The position numbers were made by a program, and so were the translations under genes. DNA of 64,000 nucleotides from Cristatella mucedo (taxonomy: Eukaryota; Bryozoa; Phylactolaemata; Cristatellidae): contig WPIO01000008.1 in assembly GCA_009760855.2 (NCBI GenBank), forward strand, positions 2,070,501-2,134,500, written 5' to 3'. Under the pieces are notes generated by a model. It ran no database searches. It saw nothing but the letters and a program-made list of their open reading frames with translations, and was not told the DNA's origin. This document shows, piece after piece, positions 59,325 to 64,000 of this stretch. Within the stretch, counting starts at the first letter, position 1. The number at the start of each line of letters is the position of its first letter.

Positions 59325-60405
59325 AGTAATAATAATATTGATAATAGTAATAATACATTTGATACAGCGCCCTCAGAGAACTCAACCTCTTTCTAGGCAT
59401 TTAACATTTACTGCAAAGGAACCATGATCGAATGCTAAGTGGTAGCATGCTCAATAAACAAGAATAACCTGGTTAGGGGTGACATGTGCAGGGTCATGCT
59501 AGTATGATTAGTGGCAGCATGCAGTGTCAGCTGACATTAGCATATAAAGGACAAATCACAAGGAACCACCAAATGCTGTCAAAACCAGGTGCTTTCTTAG
59601 CTTCATTTTAAATGTCAAGTTGGGGTGTGTCTTGACCTCAATCGGGAGTGAGTTCCAGGCTTCGGGAGCATAGGAACTAAAGGCACGGTCTCTAAAGGAT
59701 TTGAGGTTTATCCAAGGCATAGCTAAACGATTCGATTCAGAAAAGCAGGGTGCTTAGCCAGGTGGGGAAGTAGATGTGCTTGGTAGGCTGGAGCTAAATA
59801 ATGAATAGACCTAAAAGTTAGTGACATAACCTTGAAGTCGATGCTTTGCTAGACTCGGAGCCAGTGCAGGTCGGCGAGAAGCGGTGTGATGTGGCAACTG
59901 CGACACTTACGACAGACAAGCCTGGCTGCAGAGTTTTGCACCAGCTGTAAGCACCTGACTGCACACACTGACAAGCAGTGAGTTACAGAAGTCGAGACGA
60001 GATGTCACATGCATGGACCATTTTAGATGTTGTATCCCTGTCTAAACAAGCCCGAATTTTAGCAATATTGTGTAGCTGAAAGTAGGCAGACTTGACCGTG
60101 GAGCTGGTATGGTCGTCTAACGAGAGGTCGCTTTGGAATATGACACCTAGATTTCGTGCAGATTCAACATGAGATATGCTGGCAGAGCCGATTTTGAGCA
60201 TTAGTCTGCCCAGTTTCTGAATCACACTTGGTTTGCCCCTAACTAGTAAGTTGGTTTTATCATCATTCAATTTTAGAGAGTTTGCTGCTATCCATGTGTG
60301 GATGTCATCAATATATGCAGCAAAGGAGTTGTGAGAATTCGACATGCTGGAGGGCTGGGAGGGATCAAAGCAGAGGTACAACTGAGTGTCATCTGCATAG
60401 AAGTG
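59325..60405 (-). pseudogene. LINE family 1 copy, 5' end cut by a SINE
   Basis: A TAA-like tail (59325-59356) and hairpin precede the 3' UTR and a decayed RT end. The 59983-60381 frame has WIAANSLKLNDDKTNLLVRG, KIGSASISHVESARNLGVIF and LDDHTSSTVKSAYFQLHNIA. At 60400 the sequence changes abruptly into a plus-strand type-A SINE. Confidence 0.86.
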
Positions 60406-60560
60406 GTAAGGCGGTTGCTTTCACGACCTCGGTCCCGAGGTCGTGTGTTCGATTCCTGTGGTGGCGATTCTCTATCGCCACTGCAAGCGGTGGTGATAGC
60501 CATAAAGGCTCTTCTGTCGCTATACAAAAAGAGGCTGTTTAATCAGCTAGGATTTATTTA
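60403..60560 (+). repeat. Type-A SINE, best-preserved copy
   Basis: GTAAGGCGGTTGCTTTCACG (A box region), GAGGTCGTGTGTTCGATTCC (B box), CGATTCTCTATCGCCACTGC, GTGGTGATAGCCATAAAGGC, CGCTATACAAAAAGAGGCTG and TTTAATCAGCT. It serves as the window's reference for the type-A structure. Confidence 0.87.
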
Positions 60561-61929
60561 AGTGAAAGCCTGGAGTGACGAATGGGTCTGGCCTTGGTCT
60601 TTCTAGGGACAGCCAATCGTAGGGAGGTTGAATGGATGTGTCTAGTGGCAAGCCGCCCACCCAAGCACCCTTTTCTAGTTTGCCCGAAGGTCGAGGGGGG
60701 AGGAGGGAGGGATGTTGGTGGACCAGCTGCCGTTGGCCTCGCTTCCCTTTCTCTCCCCGAGGCCTTGGGACGAAGCTGCCACCACAGGGCAGATTAGCGT
60801 GCTGCGGGCACGGTCGCCACGCTCGAGCAGAAGCTGCATGTCGCCTGCACATCGTGGTCCGGCGAAGGTGGGCTCTGCTGCATGCCTCTGCAGCGGCCGA
60901 AAGTGCACGCTAGCAGCTGCCACCGCCTTCTTCTCTGACCAAAGTGCGACTGAACTAAGCTCGATTGTAAACCCAAGGAGCAATCCTTCCGCCGCCCCCC
61001 CCCCCCCCCGTGCAGCCAGCCACTCTGCTGGTGCATGCTGTAGCATTGTCCGCTTCCACATTGTCATCATGTTAATTGTCATCGTGCAAACTCTTGTGCT
61101 CTGGGAGTCTATCGCTGTCGCGGCTCTATTTTTATCCTTGTGTCGCCCACCAGCCGCTGGCTGTCACCTGACTCAGTGGGGGGGAGCCCTGGCTGCAGGC
61201 AGCCTGCCTTTCCCTCACTAGGCCTCTGCACACAGTAAGCCGCTGCTGCCTCTGAATTTGCTTCTGCTAAAGCCGCCCCCCAGCTGCTGCTGCTGCTGCT
61301 TAGCGGAACAGACGTCATGACTAAAAAGCGCCGCCGCCGCCGCCGTGCAGCGCCCCCGGCTGCAGGGCTGCCGGGACAAAGGCCTCTGCAGCACAGACGC
61401 CTGCCTGCAACGGTTTTAATTTAGTTCGTGCTCGGCAGGGAGCCGATGTTTTTTTTTCTGCCTGCAGTCCATTGTCTGGCATCATGGGAGGTGTGTTTTC
61501 TTGTTCTAAGCTGTGGCTAGGCTCACCGGGTGCCTCTCGGTGCCTAGCATCGGGCAGCATCAGGCATGCGTACTTGTATGCGAAGCAGCAAAAGGCGAAG
61601 TCGGCCGAAAAGCAACGCAGACAGCTCGAGACAATGCCTTAGGCTGAGACATTGTCTCGAGCAGACAGCCTCGGTCTGCCGTTGCTGCTTGGGAGCGTTC
61701 GTGCGACGTTTGAGCTCCCAAGACACATCTCCTGGCCCCGGTGGCAACGAGGGAGGCAAGCCGATTGCAGATAGAAAAAGAGCTCATGGTGGTGGTGCAG
61801 AGGCTGCCGCATTCACTCCAGGCGGCTCGAGTTGCTGCACTGGGACAGACCGACAAGCTGGTCGCAGCCTTGCGTCGAGGCTTGGTGTAGTTCCGAGCTC
61901 TCTCTGGGGGTGGGGTGCAGACAGCTTTC
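60561..61929. other. No gene recognised
   Basis: GC-rich with poly-C runs (60995-61010), a CTG run near 61280 and a GCC run near 61335. Long overlapping frames on both strands are unmatched. Confidence 0.5.
61627..61665. repeat. 13-bp inverted repeat
   Basis: GCTCGAGACAATG and CATTGTCTCGAGC separated by 13 nt. Confidence 0.92.
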
Positions 61930-62860
61930 GTGCTCTTTGTATTTTTTATATCTCCGTCTTTAACTCCATAAAGTCATAAAGACCGTGTGGGTGTTACGCA
62001 GGAGAGTTTTGTATAGCGCACTCGCAGCCTGAGCGGCTTTCGGTACGCACGCATTCGGTAGCCAACAGACTTTGACTCACGCAACAAAGAGAAAGTGTGA
62101 AGCATAGCAGAGTCAGGAGAGCAGTTGAGGTAGTGAGTAGCATGGAAGTAGCAGCTCGGGACCGCTGAAAAGGATGTGCCATAGTCGGCAGTAGGAGAGT
62201 AGTTGTCGTTGCGTAAGAATTGTGAAAGCGAGTTCCACAGTCTAGGACCTGCAGAGCTAAAGCTTCTGTCGCCAACTGTCTTTAAGCAGAGGAATGGGAC
62301 AGCTAATTTATTGTCCACACAGGACCTGAGGGCGCGAACAGGCTGAAACTGATGCAGCAGTTCAGCTAGGTACGAAGGAGCCAAGCCGTGGCGGGCCTTG
62401 TGGGTCAGCGTAAGAACTTTGCTCTGTATCCTTTGCTCAACCGGCAACCATCCTAGCTCTTTCAGCAGAGGTGACACGTGCTCAAACCGCTGGGACTTGA
62501 AGACCAGCCTTGGAGCCATATTCATAGTCATCTGCAGTGGCCTAATAGCTTTCTTTGGCCGCTCAGCCAAAAGGGAATTACAGGTTGTGATGGTCGCACG
62601 GCAGCATCACCTATTAGAACAGCAAAGCCTTTTAATCCAGCCACACGCTTAAGGTGTCCTATGAGCAGCAGTTTGGTTTTATCGTCGTTTAGTTTCAAAA
62701 AGTTTTCCGACATCCAGGATCGAATGTCGGCAAAGCAAGCATTCAGTTTGTCAGTTGCTGTAGCAGATTCCGACGGTTTGAACGACAAATACAACTGAGT
62801 ATCGTCAGCATAAAAGTGATATCCTATTCCACGGGTCTTAATCACTTTTCCCAGAGGCTG
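61930..62860 (-). pseudogene. LINE family 2, RT C-terminal half
   Basis: The minus strand (62528-62845) keeps the reverse transcriptase catalytic block GYHFYADDTQLYLSFKPSES and SWMSENFLKLNDDKTKLLLI. Then 61974-62570 gives HVSPLLKELGWLPVEQRIQS, LTHKARHGLAPSYLAELLHQ and DRSFSSAGPRLWNSLSQFLR. The YADD pair is intact. A frame change near 62560 breaks the ORF. Upstream RT motifs and the endonuclease are absent, so it is a 5'-truncated, probably dead copy. The clade is CR1/L2-like by the LKLNDDKT and HWLP-type motifs. Confidence 0.87.
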
Positions 62861-62904
62861 AGTATCTCTTCCATACCTAGCTGACCAGCTGTGTCAGTGT
62901 CAGC

Positions 62905-63300
62905 CTCCTCGTGCCCTCAGCGTCCCTATGGACTGCAGTAAATTAGCTGTTCCAAGCCTCTGCTTGTGGACCGTTGGCGACAGACGATTTTGCTCTGCAG
63001 GTACTAGACTCTAGAATTTGCTTCCACAACTCTTAAGCAACAACAACTACTCTCCTGCTGCCGACTATGGCTCATCGTGTCCATGTGTCCTGAGCTGCTA
63101 CTTCCATGCTATGCACTTCCTCGACTGCTGTCCTGACTCAGCTATGCTTCCCACTTTCTCTTTGAGAGGACGTCTGTTGGCTACAGCGTGTGCACCGAAT
63201 GCCGCTTGGACTTTGAGCTTGCTGTAGAAAAACACCTAAGTGCTTAGCACTTTGTCTTTGTGGCTTTGTGAAGCTACAGATAGAGATTACATTACATTAC
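62905..63300 (+). pseudogene. LINE family 2, 3' end, plus strand
   Basis: TGCTCTGCAGGTACTAGACT, CAACAACAACTACTCTCCTG and TTCCATGCTATGCACTTCCT match the other family-2 copies in reverse orientation. It ends in ATTACATTACATTAC at 63286-63300, showing the family's pentamer tail. With the minus copy at 61930-62860 it forms a tail-out inverted pair. Confidence 0.82.
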
Positions 63301-63306
63301 CTGCAG

Positions 63307-63393
63307 AAGCTTTGATAAAGCAAGCTGTCACCACAGTCCTGCGTGACTGCTACTTTTCTAGAGTCGGTTCTTTTGCAAAAGCATTAGTCACAG
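63307..63393 (+). other. Exon-like stretch, unassigned (87 nt)
   Basis: Bounded by CCTGCAG and a consensus GTAAGA. The open frame reads ALIKQAVTTVLRDCYFSRVG and then SFAKALVT. The composition looks protein-like and is not a simple repeat. The acceptor tract is weak because it is the ATTAC tail of a family-2 LINE. I do not recognise the protein. It is not a good match to the missing SLC37A C-terminal block. Confidence 0.35.
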
Positions 63394-63738
63394 GTAAGAA
63401 TGGTGTCGAATCAAGGCCAGTGGCTGTCTAACCCGCATCCCTCCCACGGCCCATCGAGTTGGTGGGTAGCCCATCTAGGATTGACAAACGATGGCTAGGC
63501 TGAATGAGGGTAACGAAAGTGAGAGGGCCGACTCCGAAATCGGCTGAACCTGAGAACCTGGCGCTCCCTTTCCCAGACCAGACCTAGCGTGAGAAACCCA
63601 CCCAGTGGTGTACCCCAGTGACGTATGAATCGGTGAAGTGCTGTGGGTCTCAGTTTAACGATCTCATTCGTTCTTGCACTTAGCCATAACGGCATTGGCT
63701 GCCTAAAGGGGTACGTGTCAGTGTGTCTCTCCTCTGTC

Positions 63739-63806
63739 TCTGTGTGTGTGTCTCTCTCTCTCTCAATATATATATATATATATGTATATATATATGTATA
63801 TATATC
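63739..63806. repeat. Mixed GT/CT/AT microsatellite
   Basis: Short GT, CT and AT runs in succession with two ATGTAT interruptions. Confidence 0.93.
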
Positions 63807-64000
63807 CATCGCTTTGCCCCTCCCTCGTTCTATTACCTCTCTAAATTCAGCAGTGGCATGTGGCATGCGGTGTGTACTCTTGCTCCAATCGATCTGCAAC
63901 AAAAAGCGAGCACCAAAGGACTGCTTGCTAATTCCGGATTCCTGCAGCCCGTTGCTTGGTTTACGTCTGAGCTGCTAAGTAATTGCGAAACCGTCGGCTG

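Noticed and set aside
61030-61150. Hydrophobic frame IVIMLIVIVQTLVLW as SLC37A TM10
   Set aside because: It lacks the neighbouring NGPYALI block and has no suitable splice borders in phase.

Overview
The window looks like nuclear DNA of an animal, probably an invertebrate whose lineage I cannot fix from sequence alone. The evidence is an intron-split animal-type solute carrier gene with GT-AG introns, dense CR1/L2-like LINE remnants, tRNA-derived SINEs, hAT-type DNA transposons and very large dinucleotide arrays. There is no operon structure, and almost every long open frame sits in a simple repeat or a transposon remnant.

The one host gene I can support is an SLC37A1/A2-like sugar-phosphate transporter on the plus strand. 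Ten exons lie between 14026 and 46405. Their splice phases fit one another exactly and together give 335 codons, about two thirds of a typical SLC37 protein. They run from the first luminal loop to the start of TM9. The exon(s) for TM1 and for TM9-12 were not recognised. They may lie in the flanking sequence, outside the window, or be too diverged to see. A CpG-rich block at 5300-5830 is a possible upstream promoter, with no direct link shown.

Layout: 1-5.1 kb holds LINE 3' ends and a decayed hAT/ZMYM-type transposase. 5.3-6.1 kb is CpG-rich. 6-14 kb holds SINE and LINE scraps. 14-19 kb carries SLC37A exons 1-4. 19.16-22.35 kb is a well-preserved hAT element with matching terminal inverted repeats and an 8-bp target duplication, inserted into the tail of a SINE inside an SLC37A intron. 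22.4-25.7 kb holds a LINE copy and a fossil of an R2/NeSL-type retroelement with a restriction-like endonuclease. 26.0-26.4 kb carries exons 5-6, 35.9-36.0 kb exon 7 and 45.7-46.4 kb exons 8-10. The introns are loaded with CT, GA and GT arrays and minisatellites. 46.4-64 kb is intron or intergenic DNA with more arrays, LINE copies at 54.6, 59.3 and 62 kb, and one unassigned exon-like stretch at 63.3 kb.

Two LINE families recur. Family 1 has a 3' hairpin followed by a TAA/ATT tail and is the commonest element. Family 2 has an ACATT-type tail. Two tRNA-headed SINE types recur; type B carries a copy of the family-1 hairpin at its 3' end and was probably mobilised by that LINE.
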